Shown in pieces: positions 8,128 through 16,347 of a stretch of 64,000 bases of DNA. The first letter of the stretch is position 1, and each line of letters opens with the position of its first letter. Where the stretch lies: the NCBI GenBank assembly GCA_052379645.1, contig JBQSYU010000001.1, one strand, 5' to 3'. The notes under the pieces were generated by a model. That model worked only from the letters and a program-made list of their open reading frames with translations. It ran no database searches and was not told the DNA's origin. The position numbers and the translations under genes were made by a program. The stretch comes from Arthrobacter_H sp030452125. GTDB taxonomy: Bacteria > Actinomycetota > Actinomycetes > Actinomycetales > Micrococcaceae.

Positions 8128-9800
8128 CGTCCTCCACCTCCACCACCGCAGCAATCAACACCGAAGAACCACGGGAGTATTCGCATCGCGAAATCCTCCA
8201 GGTGATGACCGGTCTGCTCGCCGCACTTTTCACCGCGATGATCTCCACCACCATCGTGTCCACAGCACTGCCCACCATCATGGCCGATTTGGACGGCACC
8301 CAGCGTCAGTACACCTGGGTCATCACCGCCAGCCTGCTGGCGATGACAATCGCCACCCCGATCTGGGGCAAACTCTCGGACCTCTTCAACAAAAAGACCC
8401 TGGCGCAGATCGCGATCATCATGTTCGTGGCAGGCTCCATCGCCGCCGGACTCTCCACGACCATCACCTTGATGATGACCGCTCGCGCGGTCCAGGGCGT
8501 GGCCATGGGCGGGCTCATGGCGCTGGTGCAGTCGATCATGGCCTCCATCATTGCCCCTCGTGAACGTGGACGCTACGCCGGCTACATGGGTGCCGTCATG
8601 GCCGTGGCCACGGTGTCCGGGCCGCTGATCGGTGGGGTCATCACCGATTCCCTGAACTGGCGCTGGACCTTCTTCGTCAGCGTCCCCTTGGCCGTCGTCG
8701 CGTTGATCCTGCTTCAACTCAAGCTCCATCTGCCGACCATCAAGCGTGCCAACCTCAGCATCGACTACCTCGGCGCCATCCTGGTCTCCGTATCGGCCGC
8801 CATTCCGATGCTCTGGGTGACCTTCGCCGGGAGCGAGTATGACTGGATCTCCTGGGAGTCCGGCGTCTTCTTGGCCGCCTTCCTCATCGCCGCCGTCTTG
8901 GCGGTGATCGTCGAGTTGCGGGCCCCCGAGCCGATAATCCCCATCCGGGTGCTGCGCAACCCCACTGCTGCGTGGATGATCGTCGCCAGCGTCGGTGCCG
9001 GTGTCGGCATGTTCGGTTCCGGCGTGTTCCTGACCCAGTACTTCCAGCTCGGTGACGGGCGCACGCCCACAGCTGCTGGCCTGATGACCATTCCGATGAT
9101 CCTCGGCCAGACGCTCTCAGCCATGATCGGCGGACTCATCGTCACGCGGATCGGACGGTGGAAGCCGGTGATGATGATCGGCAGCGTCATCATGCTCATC
9201 GGCCTCGTCGGTTTGGGCACCATCAACCACGACACCTCCTACCTCTACGTCGCGATCTTCATGGCCCTCATGGGTCTGGGCATCGGCACTCTGGTCCAGA
9301 ACGTCGTGCTGGCCGTGCAGAACACGGTCGACGTCACCGAGGTCGGTGCGGCCTCAGCGGCCATCGCCTTCTTCCGCTCCTTGGGCGGGGCCATCGGCGT
9401 CTCCATCCTTGGCGCCGTGTTGACGAGCCGCGTCAGCACCAACATCTCCGAAGGCCTCGAAAAGCTAGGCATTCCCGCCGGCGCCATGTCAGCAGGAGGC
9501 GGGGACACCGAACTGGATATCAGCGGGTTGCCCGCACCGGTTCAGGAAGTGTTCCACAATGCCTACGCCGATGCGTTCGGCCCGATCTTCATGATCGCCG
9601 CCATGATCGCCGCCGTCTCTGTCATCGCCATCGCCATCGTGCGCGGCGCCCCGTTGCGCACCACGGTGGCCATGAACCCCTCGCCCAAGACCCCGGTGCC
9701 CGACAGGAGTCAGGACGAGGACGGAACCCTGGAGGGCGACGGCGCGACCCAGCCGGGGACATCGCCCACAACACCACCATCCTCGGGTCACCAAGACTGA
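8124..9800 (+). CDS. DHA2-family (EmrB/QacA-type) MFS multidrug exporter
   Basis: A 558-residue, 14-TM proton-driven drug exporter. Motif A is GKLSDLFNKKTLAQ (about residues 82-95); a motif-C-like stretch, AVMAVATVSGPLIGGVITD, is at about 156-174. A hydrophilic C-terminal tail rich in Pro/Asp/Thr follows the last helix. It overlaps the upstream marR gene by 4 bp, and a quinone oxidoreductase gene follows by 25 bp, so the operon pairs export with reduction of what is likely an electrophilic or quinone-like toxin. The substrate is not predictable from sequence alone. Confidence 0.9.
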   Translation: MTSSTSTTAAINTEEPREYSHREILQVMTGLLAALFTAMISTTIVSTALPTIMADLDGTQRQYTWVITASLLAMTIATPIWGKLSDLFNKKTLAQIAIIMFVAGSIAAGLSTTITLMMTARAVQGVAMGGLMALVQSIMASIIAPRERGRYAGYMGAVMAVATVSGPLIGGVITDSLNWRWTFFVSVPLAVVALILLQLKLHLPTIKRANLSIDYLGAILVSVSAAIPMLWVTFAGSEYDWISWESGVFLAAFLIAAVLAVIVELRAPEPIIPIRVLRNPTAAWMIVASVGAGVGMFGSGVFLTQYFQLGDGRTPTAAGLMTIPMILGQTLSAMIGGLIVTRIGRWKPVMMIGSVIMLIGLVGLGTINHDTSYLYVAIFMALMGLGIGTLVQNVVLAVQNTVDVTEVGAASAAIAFFRSLGGAIGVSILGAVLTSRVSTNISEGLEKLGIPAGAMSAGGGDTELDISGLPAPVQEVFHNAYADAFGPIFMIAAMIAAVSVIAIAIVRGAPLRTTVAMNPSPKTPVPDRSQDEDGTLEGDGATQPGTSPTTPPSSGHQD

Positions 9801-9825
9801 GAACGAGGAGAAACAGGAGTCGAAC

Positions 9826-10764
9826 ATGCAGGACATCAACACGATGAAGGCCTTCGTCCTTCCACATCGTGATGCCCAGACCGTGGAACCGGCCCGCGTG
9901 CCGGTTCCACGGATCGGCTCCGACGAACTGCTGGTGCGTGTGCACGCCATTGGCGTCGGGATCCACGATTCCTATTTCCTGCCCGGGGACGCCCAGTACC
10001 CCTACCCCATCGGGATCGAGGCGGCCGGCGTCGTCGAGGAAGTCGGCAACGACGTCACAAGCCATGCCGTCGGCGACCGCGTGTCCTTCGTCAGCGCCAT
10101 GCAGCCGGGCGGAGGCACGTGGGCCCAGTGGACCGCAGTGAAGGCGGAATCAATGATCCTGCCGATACCCCAGGGCATGAGTTTCGTTGCGGCAGCGGCT
10201 GTTCCGGTGGCCGGGAACACTGCGTTGAAGGCGCTGCACACCGTGGCCGATGTCCCGTCAGGTGGGTCACTCTTTATCGCCGGCGGATCCGGGGCCATCG
10301 GCACGTTCGCCATCCAACTGGCCCGTCAGCGGGGCTTGCGGGTCGCCGCCTCGGCATCGGCTGCCAACCACGGCTACCTTCAGTCGATCGGGGTTGAAAA
10401 GGCCGTCGACTACCACGACTCCCGATGGCGCGAAGAGGTGCTGGCCTGGATGCCCGGAGGGGTTTCGGCCGTGATGGCAGTCCAACCCGGCACGACGGCG
10501 GACAGTCTGCCAGTGCTCAGGGACGGCGGGACCCTGGTCTCGATTTCCGGTGACCCGCTGGTATCCGAGCGCGGGGCCCACCTGACCGGGCTCCCCTACC
10601 AGCTCGACGTCCGGACGGAGCTCGGTGAACTCATGACCCGGATCGCCTCCGGACGGGTCCACCTCGAACTCGAGCGGGTGTACCCGTTCGACGAGGCCCT
10701 GGAGGCCCTGGCAAAGGTGCAGACCCGTCGGGCTCGAGGAAAGGTCGTCCTGGAGCTGGTCTAG
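9826..10764 (+). CDS. Zinc-independent quinone oxidoreductase-type MDR protein (NADPH:quinone reductase-like)
   Basis: A 312-residue medium-chain dehydrogenase/reductase. It has the N-terminal GroES-like barrel (YPIGIEAAGVVEEVG, about residues 64-78) and a Rossmann fold with GGSGAIGTFAIQLAR (about 150-164). The catalytic zinc ligands of alcohol dehydrogenases are absent, which places it with QOR-type enzymes that reduce quinones or enones with NADPH. ATG 9826 has a GAGGAGAAACAGGAG region upstream; ATG 9844 is an alternative. It is the third gene of the MarR/MFS operon. Confidence 0.82.
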   Translation: MQDINTMKAFVLPHRDAQTVEPARVPVPRIGSDELLVRVHAIGVGIHDSYFLPGDAQYPYPIGIEAAGVVEEVGNDVTSHAVGDRVSFVSAMQPGGGTWAQWTAVKAESMILPIPQGMSFVAAAAVPVAGNTALKALHTVADVPSGGSLFIAGGSGAIGTFAIQLARQRGLRVAASASAANHGYLQSIGVEKAVDYHDSRWREEVLAWMPGGVSAVMAVQPGTTADSLPVLRDGGTLVSISGDPLVSERGAHLTGLPYQLDVRTELGELMTRIASGRVHLELERVYPFDEALEALAKVQTRRARGKVVLELV

Positions 10765-10935
10765 CCTCCGGCGGCCCCGGCAGGCATGGGCGTGTTTTGG
10801 ACCGCTCGTATGCCGTTTTGTGGATATGTGACAAAGCCCCGTGTTAACGTGTCCTAAGCGTCGGCCCGGGCTATCTCCGGGCCATGGGGCGCGTGATCCA
10901 TCGAATAACCCGACTTGAGGAGCGCCAAAAACGCG

Positions 10936-12963
10936 ATGAGCGATCTACATCCGGCACCTGCAGACCAGGCCGACAGCGAATCCGGTGGTGAGCCGCCCAA
11001 GGGTTCGGCGCCGGTCAGGTGGCCGGTTTTCATCGCCTCGCTCGTCGGGGTCCTTGCCGTCGCGATCTGGACCCTGTCCGCGCCGGATCAAGCCGAGGCA
11101 GTCATCGGTGAACTGGTCGCCTTCGTCTCCACCAGTTTCGGCTGGTTCTACATCCTGCTGGCCACCGTCATCCTGGTCTTCGTGATCTACCTGGGGATGT
11201 CCCGGTTCGGGCACATCAGACTGGGACCCGACGATTCCCGCCCCGAGTATTCGACGTTCGCCTGGGCCGCGATGCTCTTCGCCGCAGGCATCGGCACCGA
11301 CGTGATGTTCTTCTCCGTCTCCGAGCCGGTCTCGCAGTACCTGAACCCGCCGGTCGGCCAGGGCGAAACCATTGATGCCGCGCGGGAAGGAACCTTCTGG
11401 ACCCTGTTCCACTACGGAATCACCGGTTGGGGCATGTACGCGTTGATGGGCATGGCCCTGGGGTACTTCGCCTACCGGTTGAATCTGCCGCTCGCCGTCC
11501 GTTCGGCCCTCTTCCCGCTCTTCGGGCGACGCATCAACGGCGTGCTCGGTCACGCCGTGGACACCGCCACCGTCCTCGGGACGATCTTCGGCGTCGCGAC
11601 CAGCCTGGGCATCGGCGTGGTGCTGCTCAATGCCGGACTCAACATCATCTTCGGCATCGCCATCGGAACGGCGGCGCAAGTCGGACTGGTGGTCCTGGCC
11701 GTGATCATGGCAGCCATCTCGGCGACCACAGGTGTCGACAAGGGCATTCGCTTCCTTTCCCAACTCAACGTGATCCTGGCCATCGCGCTGGCCGGCTGGG
11801 TCCTGGTCACCGGAAACACCCGTTTCCTGCTTGATGCGATCGTGATGAACGTCGGAGACTTCATCAGCATGTTCCCGGGCATGACGTTGCAGACCTTCGC
11901 CTTCAACGACGTCGACGAATGGATGTCGCTGTGGACGTTGTTCTTCTGGGCCTGGTGGGTCGCCTGGGCTTCCTTCGTCGGCATGTTCCTGGCCCGCATT
12001 TCGCGCGGTCGGACGATCCGCCAGTTCGTCCTCGGCACCATGGTCATTCCCTTCAGCTACATCGTGATGTGGGTATCGATCTTCGGAAACGCCGCCCTGT
12101 CCCGCGTTCGTGGCGGGGATACGGAGTTCGCCGACACGGCAGCATCGGGCAGCGGCCTGGGCTTCTTCAACCTCCTGCAGCAGTACCCGCTCTCCGGGGT
12201 GGTCATTGCCGTCGCAGTCCTGGTCGGCCTGCTGTTCTATGTCACCTCCGCCGACTCCGGCGCCCTGGTCATGGGCAACCTGTCGTCGCGCCTGCGGAGC
12301 GTCCAGGAGGATTGTGCCCCCTGGTTGCGCATCACCTGGGCCGGGACCACCGGCCTGTTGACGATGGGCATGCTTCTGGTCGGCGGGATCACCGCGCTGC
12401 AATACGCCACGATCATCATGGGCCTGCCGTTCTCGATCGTCTTGATCCTGGTGATGATCAGTCTGTGGAAGGCGTTGCGGGTGGAGGGCCGCAGGGCCGA
12501 TACGACCACCGGCACCCGGGCCCATATCCTGGCGGCACGGTTCGAAGGCCGCGAAACCTGGAAGACGCGACTGTCCAGGGTCACCAACTTCGTGAGCCCC
12601 GATGATGCTCGACGAGATCTCCGGGACCTGGTGCTCCCTGCCTTGCAGGAGGTCTCCAAAGAGCTCAACGAGCGCGGCGTGCCCGCCCGGGTATCGGTGG
12701 AAGAGGGCGAGAGGCCGGCAGTACAGCTGACCACCAACGCCTCGTCGGACCCGTTTGTCTACCGGGTGCAATTCGAGCTCGTTCCGGTGCCGGCCTACGG
12801 CGGCCGGATGGTCGGGAGCAGGGACCAATACGCCCGGCTGGAGGTCCACCTGTCCGCCGGCGGGCAGGACTACGACGTGATGGGCTTCTCCAACACCCAG
12901 CTGATCCACGACTGCCTCGACCACTACGAGGAACATGTGGAATTCCTGAGGACCGCGGACTAG
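10936..12963 (+). CDS. BCCT-family transporter, BetT-like (choline/betaine)
   Basis: A 675-residue, 12-TM sodium- or proton-coupled transporter of the betaine/carnitine/choline family. The BCCT signature is clear: FFWAWWVAWASFVGMFLARI and the following SRGRTIRQFV lie at about residues 336-365, with a Trp-rich helix 8. The cytoplasmic C-terminal extension of about 150 residues, ending in YDVMGFSNTQLIHDCLDHYE, is characteristic of BetT-type choline transporters, and the total length matches E. coli BetT (677 aa). ATG 10936 follows GAGGAG (10917-10922) at a rather long spacing. No choline-oxidation genes are adjacent. A terminator follows at 12998-13041. Substrate could be choline, glycine betaine, or a sulfonium analogue such as DMSP. 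Confidence 0.9.
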   Translation: MSDLHPAPADQADSESGGEPPKGSAPVRWPVFIASLVGVLAVAIWTLSAPDQAEAVIGELVAFVSTSFGWFYILLATVILVFVIYLGMSRFGHIRLGPDDSRPEYSTFAWAAMLFAAGIGTDVMFFSVSEPVSQYLNPPVGQGETIDAAREGTFWTLFHYGITGWGMYALMGMALGYFAYRLNLPLAVRSALFPLFGRRINGVLGHAVDTATVLGTIFGVATSLGIGVVLLNAGLNIIFGIAIGTAAQVGLVVLAVIMAAISATTGVDKGIRFLSQLNVILAIALAGWVLVTGNTRFLLDAIVMNVGDFISMFPGMTLQTFAFNDVDEWMSLWTLFFWAWWVAWASFVGMFLARISRGRTIRQFVLGTMVIPFSYIVMWVSIFGNAALSRVRGGDTEFADTAASGSGLGFFNLLQQYPLSGVVIAVAVLVGLLFYVTSADSGALVMGNLSSRLRSVQEDCAPWLRITWAGTTGLLTMGMLLVGGITALQYATIIMGLPFSIVLILVMISLWKALRVEGRRADTTTGTRAHILAARFEGRETWKTRLSRVTNFVSPDDARRDLRDLVLPALQEVSKELNERGVPARVSVEEGERPAVQLTTNASSDPFVYRVQFELVPVPAYGGRMVGSRDQYARLEVHLSAGGQDYDVMGFSNTQLIHDCLDHYEEHVEFLRTAD

Positions 12964-12997
12964 ACACCACGGGGCAGGCGCCCTCGCAGCCGCTGCT

Positions 12998-13041
12998 CAG
13001 CGGAGTCCGTTCCCTGCCGAACGGGCTCCGCTGCCCTTTTT
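12998..13041 (+). terminator. Rho-independent terminator of the BCCT gene
   Basis: A 15-bp stem (one G-U pair) with arms 12998-13012 and 13019-13033 is followed by CCC and a run of five T. It lies 35 bp after the transporter stop codon. Confidence 0.85.
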
Positions 13042-13344
13042 AATTGCTGCCCCGCGGAGCATGAACACCCCGGCCAGGGCAATCGTCACGCAGTAGGAGA
13101 CCGCCGGCGGCTCCTGCGGCCGCAGGGAAGGAGGGGAGTCAACGCGGTGGCGACCGCCCGGGTCGATGCCGACTCATCCGCATGGGTGCGGGTCCTCTAC
13201 GACGGCCTGTCCCTCGAGGACGCAGGGGTGCAGCTCGACGGTCGGCTCGAGGACGCCCGGACACTGATCGACCAATTCACCACCGCTGGCACAGCGAAGG
13301 CCGGGTCGCGAACTCCTCGCGGCCCGGCCTGAGACATCACGGCT
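13042..13344. other. Intergenic stretch with one doubtful small ORF
   Basis: This stretch holds a possible plus-strand ORF (13147-13332, listed separately). An overlapping minus-strand frame reads like a single membrane helix (about 13050-13110) but has no convincing start. No repeats or RNA genes were seen. Confidence 0.4.
13147..13332 (+). CDS. Possible 61-aa hypothetical protein
   Basis: GTG 13147 is preceded by AAGGAGGGGAG (13129-13139) at an acceptable distance. The 61 codons keep G/C-rich third positions. The product (charged, with a DGLSLEDAGVQLDGRLEDA segment) matches no family I recognise. It may be a real small protein or a chance frame. Confidence 0.3.
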   Translation: MATARVDADSSAWVRVLYDGLSLEDAGVQLDGRLEDARTLIDQFTTAGTAKAGSRTPRGPA

Positions 13345-13563
13345 CTAGCGCCAGGCGTTGCCCGACTTCTCCTCGTAGCCCGCGAAGGCCTTCTCCAAAC
13401 CGGCCAGGACTTCGGCGGATGTTTCGAAGAGGGCCTTGAAGCGCGGTTCGTCGACCTTGTCGACGTCCTCGCGTAGATGCTCGGCCAGCTCCGTCAGCCG
13501 GGAACGAACCTGCATGGTGTGCCGGCGCGGATCGCTTTCGGGCAGGGACTTCGGGTCGGTCAT
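13345..13563 (-). CDS. Small hypothetical helical protein
   Basis: A 72-residue, charged, largely helical protein (MTDPKSLPESDPRRHTMQ then RLTELAEHLREDVDKVDEP). ATG 13561-13563 is preceded on the minus strand by a strong GGAGGT at ideal spacing, which decides this start over an ATG 18 bases further upstream. The C-terminal half (FKALFETSAEVLAGLEKAF) would form an amphipathic helix. No recognised domain. Confidence 0.65.
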   Translation of the reverse strand: MTDPKSLPESDPRRHTMQVRSRLTELAEHLREDVDKVDEPRFKALFETSAEVLAGLEKAFAGYEEKSGNAWR

Positions 13564-13693
13564 GGCGTACCTCCATTTCATGGCTCCGGTCGGGAGGCCG
13601 GGGCCGAACGAACCATCGTCATCGATGGCCTACCCCCATGATCCCACCGCTCCGGCTCCCCGGACAGGGAACGTCTCGGAGATCACCCGGGGC

Positions 13694-13737
13694 AAAAAAG
13701 CACCGCCGGCGCATGGCCTGGCCATGCGCCGACGGTG
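13694..13737 (-). terminator. Rho-independent terminator of the PrpD/ComA-like operon
   Basis: Read on the minus strand, a stem built on GGCGCATGGC and its complement (arms within 13701-13737) ends in six T (13694-13699). It lies 20-60 bp after the stop of the ComA-like gene. Confidence 0.85.
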
Positions 13738-13755
13738 TTGATTTCCTTCCGGGGC

Positions 13756-14592
13756 CTAGGGGGCCGGGTTGATGACACGCCCCCAGGTGGACTTGTTGCC
13801 CCAGATGTTCTGCCGCAGGCCCTCCAGCTGGAGGATCTGCGAGTGGTCCACGAACAGGTTCACTTCGTTCCCGTAGTTCTTGATGTACCACTCGAAGACC
13901 GGTCCGTCGGCAGCCTCGAACATCACGTTTTCCAGCCCCACCGAGTTGATGATGGATGCGGCGGCACCGGTGTTCCATTCATCGACGTTCTCGGTGATGC
14001 CCTCGGATTCGATCATGATGATCTCGGCCCCGGCCTCCAGGCACCGGGTGGCACGGTCCGTCAGGTCGCCGATGTCCTTCATCGACTCCGCCGCCAGTTC
14101 CGCCTCCCCGGAGTCCCCTCCGGAACCGACCTGGATGCCCAGCTCCGGTTTGGCCTTCAAACCCGCCTGGGTGACCTTTTCGACCAGACGTAGCAGCCCG
14201 GTGGTGTTGAGCATGATGAAGCCGGTGGAGATTTCGATGGTGTCGAACCCCACGTCCTTGGCCTCCTTCAGATACTGGTCCACGGCGTCGTTCCCGTAGC
14301 GCAGCACGGTCTCGATCCACCCCCCGGAGGAGACGTAGGATCCGTGGTCGTGGGCGATGTCGCTGAATTTCCTGACCTGTTCGGGTGGCACCAGGGCGAA
14401 GGAGCCGCCCGCCCATTTGATGCCGTCCACCCAGGGGCCCGCCACGTCGAAGACGTCCTGCAGATGGCGGGTGCCGAAGGTGGAGTAGTAGGGGGCGCGG
14501 ATCTCGGTCAGTCCCGTGGTGCGCGGCTTCGCCGGACGGTACGCCCGGGGAACGAAGTTGAATGAAACGTCTTGGGCAATCTGGTTGGTCAT
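13756..14592 (-). CDS. ComA/phosphosulfolactate synthase-family protein
   Basis: A 278-residue TIM-barrel protein of the ComA/HSA32 family. Conserved segments in order: VDGIKWAGGSFAL (about 55-67), SSGGWIETVLRYG (about 90-102), GFDTIEISTGF (about 118-128), a glycine-rich loop VGSGGDSGEAE, then EIIMIESEGITENVDEW and VDHSQILQLEGLRQNIWG near the end. True ComA joins phosphoenolpyruvate and sulfite to phosphosulfolactate; homologues outside coenzyme M producers are often of unknown substrate. ATG 14592 has CAGGAGACAGC upstream and overlaps the MmgE/PrpD stop (ATGA), so both proteins are probably made together. Family is confident; the reaction is not. Confidence 0.8.
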   Translation of the reverse strand: MTNQIAQDVSFNFVPRAYRPAKPRTTGLTEIRAPYYSTFGTRHLQDVFDVAGPWVDGIKWAGGSFALVPPEQVRKFSDIAHDHGSYVSSGGWIETVLRYGNDAVDQYLKEAKDVGFDTIEISTGFIMLNTTGLLRLVEKVTQAGLKAKPELGIQVGSGGDSGEAELAAESMKDIGDLTDRATRCLEAGAEIIMIESEGITENVDEWNTGAAASIINSVGLENVMFEAADGPVFEWYIKNYGNEVNLFVDHSQILQLEGLRQNIWGNKSTWGRVINPAP

Positions 14593-16010
14593 GCTGTCTC
14601 CTGAGAAAACTCGCGCCGATTCGGGCTCGAGGGTGTACTGGACCGCCGGGTGCCGACCTGGGCCAGCAAGACGGTCAGATCCGTGACCTGGTGTTCGTCG
14701 ATGGTGTGCACCGTCTCGGCGATGCTGTCGCGCAGCTCGTGGCTGGCGAAGGGTGCGGCGAGGGCATCGAACTTCTCTCGTGCCCCCTCCCAATCCAATG
14801 GGTCGTCGTGGAAGCCCTGGTAGGAATCCCGGGCCGAATGCAAGCGGGTTCCATCGGCCAGGATGACTTCCAGGTCCGCCGGCATGTGCTGCGGGAAACG
14901 CCGGGAGAATTCCGGGTCCTCGCTGATCTCCACCCGGCCCATCAGATCCTGGACGTCCCGGGCGACGATGCGCTCGGGGGTGTACTGCCCGGGGGTAACC
15001 TCACCATCCAACAGGGCGACGGCGAGCATCCACGGCAGGGAATGGTCGGCTTCCTCCTTGGTGGTGATGTTGCGCTTATCGCCTTCCTCCCCACCCCCGA
15101 TGATGTTCCAGGCGACATCGAAGGTCCGGAGACGGACCGAACCCACCTTGGCGGCGTCGAAGCCTTCCTGGCTGCGGATGTCCAGGGCGGCCTCCAGCGC
15201 GGACTGCGAATGGATTTCGGCATTGTGCTTCTTGATGATCGTGCGCAGCACGCTTTCCAGGTCCTCGACCGACCAGTCGATGCTGAAATCGCCGGCGATG
15301 GTTTCCTTGAAGCCCTTATTGCCTTCGAAGACCTGGGCCGGGCCGGTGATCCCGCGTGAAGCCAGCAGTGCCGACCAGGTCCCTTCCTTCGCGACGTGCG
15401 GGTAGGCCAGACCCTTCCAATGGCTGAGGTCCCCGGTCCGGGTCACCCGCAGGGCGTTGTTGGCGGTGCCGGCCATTGCGATGGCGTTGGCCGTCTGCTC
15501 CGCCGTAAGGCCCATCGCCTTGGCGGCGGATGCGGCGGCCGCGTAGGCCCCTTGGGTCGTGTGGTCGAAGCCCTTGTCCCGGACCGGGGCGACATCCGAG
15601 AGGCGGGTGTGGACCTGGTAGGCGACCGCCAGGGCGTCCAGGAAGGTCTTGCCGCTGGCCCCGGCCATTTCCGCCGCGGCGAGCGCCGCGCCCAGGTTGT
15701 CGGAAGGGTGGTTGGTCTCCTTGGGGGCCAGATACGAATCCATGAAGTCCAAATAGCGTGAAAGTGCCGAGTTGAAGAAGGCCACCCGTTCGGCAGTGGA
15801 CTTCCCGCCTCCGATCATGGTGGCCTGCTCGGTGCCTCCCAGATCCTCCAACAGGCCCCGGATCGAGGAGATGGGTTCGGCGTCGAGGGCCCCGATCGCG
15901 ACCCCGAGCGTATCCAGGACATGGATCTTCAGCTGCTCGCGCGCCGCGGCCGACATCCTGGCCGAGTCTGCTTGATGGACGAAGGCTGCTAGTTCCTGTA
16001 CCTCAGTCAT
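14589..16010 (-). CDS. MmgE/PrpD-family dehydratase/decarboxylase-like protein
   Basis: A 473-residue MmgE/PrpD protein (2-methylcitrate dehydratase, iminodisuccinate epimerase and cis-aconitate decarboxylase superfamily). Family signatures are DTLGVAIGALDAEP (about 31-44), YLDFMDSYLAPKETNHPSDN (about 84-103) with the conserved His-Pro-Ser-Asp, GRTxxLSHWKG-like RTGDLSHWKGLAYPH (about 208-222), and the C-terminal lid domain after about 270. ATG 16010 has GGGGAG five bases upstream; GTG 16016 is an alternative. No methylcitrate synthase or PrpB is adjacent. It is instead coupled to a ComA-like gene, so a substrate different from methylcitrate is likely. Confidence 0.85.
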   Translation of the reverse strand: MTEVQELAAFVHQADSARMSAAAREQLKIHVLDTLGVAIGALDAEPISSIRGLLEDLGGTEQATMIGGGKSTAERVAFFNSALSRYLDFMDSYLAPKETNHPSDNLGAALAAAEMAGASGKTFLDALAVAYQVHTRLSDVAPVRDKGFDHTTQGAYAAAASAAKAMGLTAEQTANAIAMAGTANNALRVTRTGDLSHWKGLAYPHVAKEGTWSALLASRGITGPAQVFEGNKGFKETIAGDFSIDWSVEDLESVLRTIIKKHNAEIHSQSALEAALDIRSQEGFDAAKVGSVRLRTFDVAWNIIGGGEEGDKRNITTKEEADHSLPWMLAVALLDGEVTPGQYTPERIVARDVQDLMGRVEISEDPEFSRRFPQHMPADLEVILADGTRLHSARDSYQGFHDDPLDWEGAREKFDALAAPFASHELRDSIAETVHTIDEHQVTDLTVLLAQVGTRRSSTPSSPNRREFSQETA

Positions 16011-16347
16011 GTGCACTCCCCACTGTTGAAACGGAACCCTAATTATTTATTAGGTTTACCTTACTTAGTTTAGTCACGTCTTTATGCCCTATCAAGGGTG
16101 GGGGTGTGTGATGTTGAACGACCCACCGGGGACGCCGGCTGGCCGTCGGCGGGCCGGGGCTCTCGCGCACCCCAAATATTTGATTTATGGTGAAGGGGAT
16201 TACTCCCGAACGAGGTGGGTGGATCCACGTCGGCCAGGGCGCGGGTGCCGAAGATCCGAGCATCCGACCTCCTGGTCCCCCGCTCCTGCGGACGAGTCGA
16301 CCCCTGGCCTTCGGGAGTTCCGTTCTTCGAGGTGGAGGAGTTTCATC
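16011..16347. promoter_or_regulatory. Divergent promoter region and long leader of the threonine dehydratase gene
   Basis: AT-rich promoter-like DNA lies at 16030-16090. It includes the inverted repeat CCTAATTATTTATTAGG (16038-16054) and an overlapping DtxR/IdeR-like but imperfect block starting TTAGGTTTACC (16050-16068, about 14 of 19 positions by eye). A 200-base GC-rich leader precedes the dehydratase gene. No known riboswitch or T-box motif was recognised. Confidence 0.45.

Noticed and set aside
16084..16347. Upstream extension of the threonine dehydratase frame
   Set aside because: No ribosome site, noncoding-like composition; GGTGGAGGAG before 16348 decides the start. A T-box or known riboswitch was sought there and not found.
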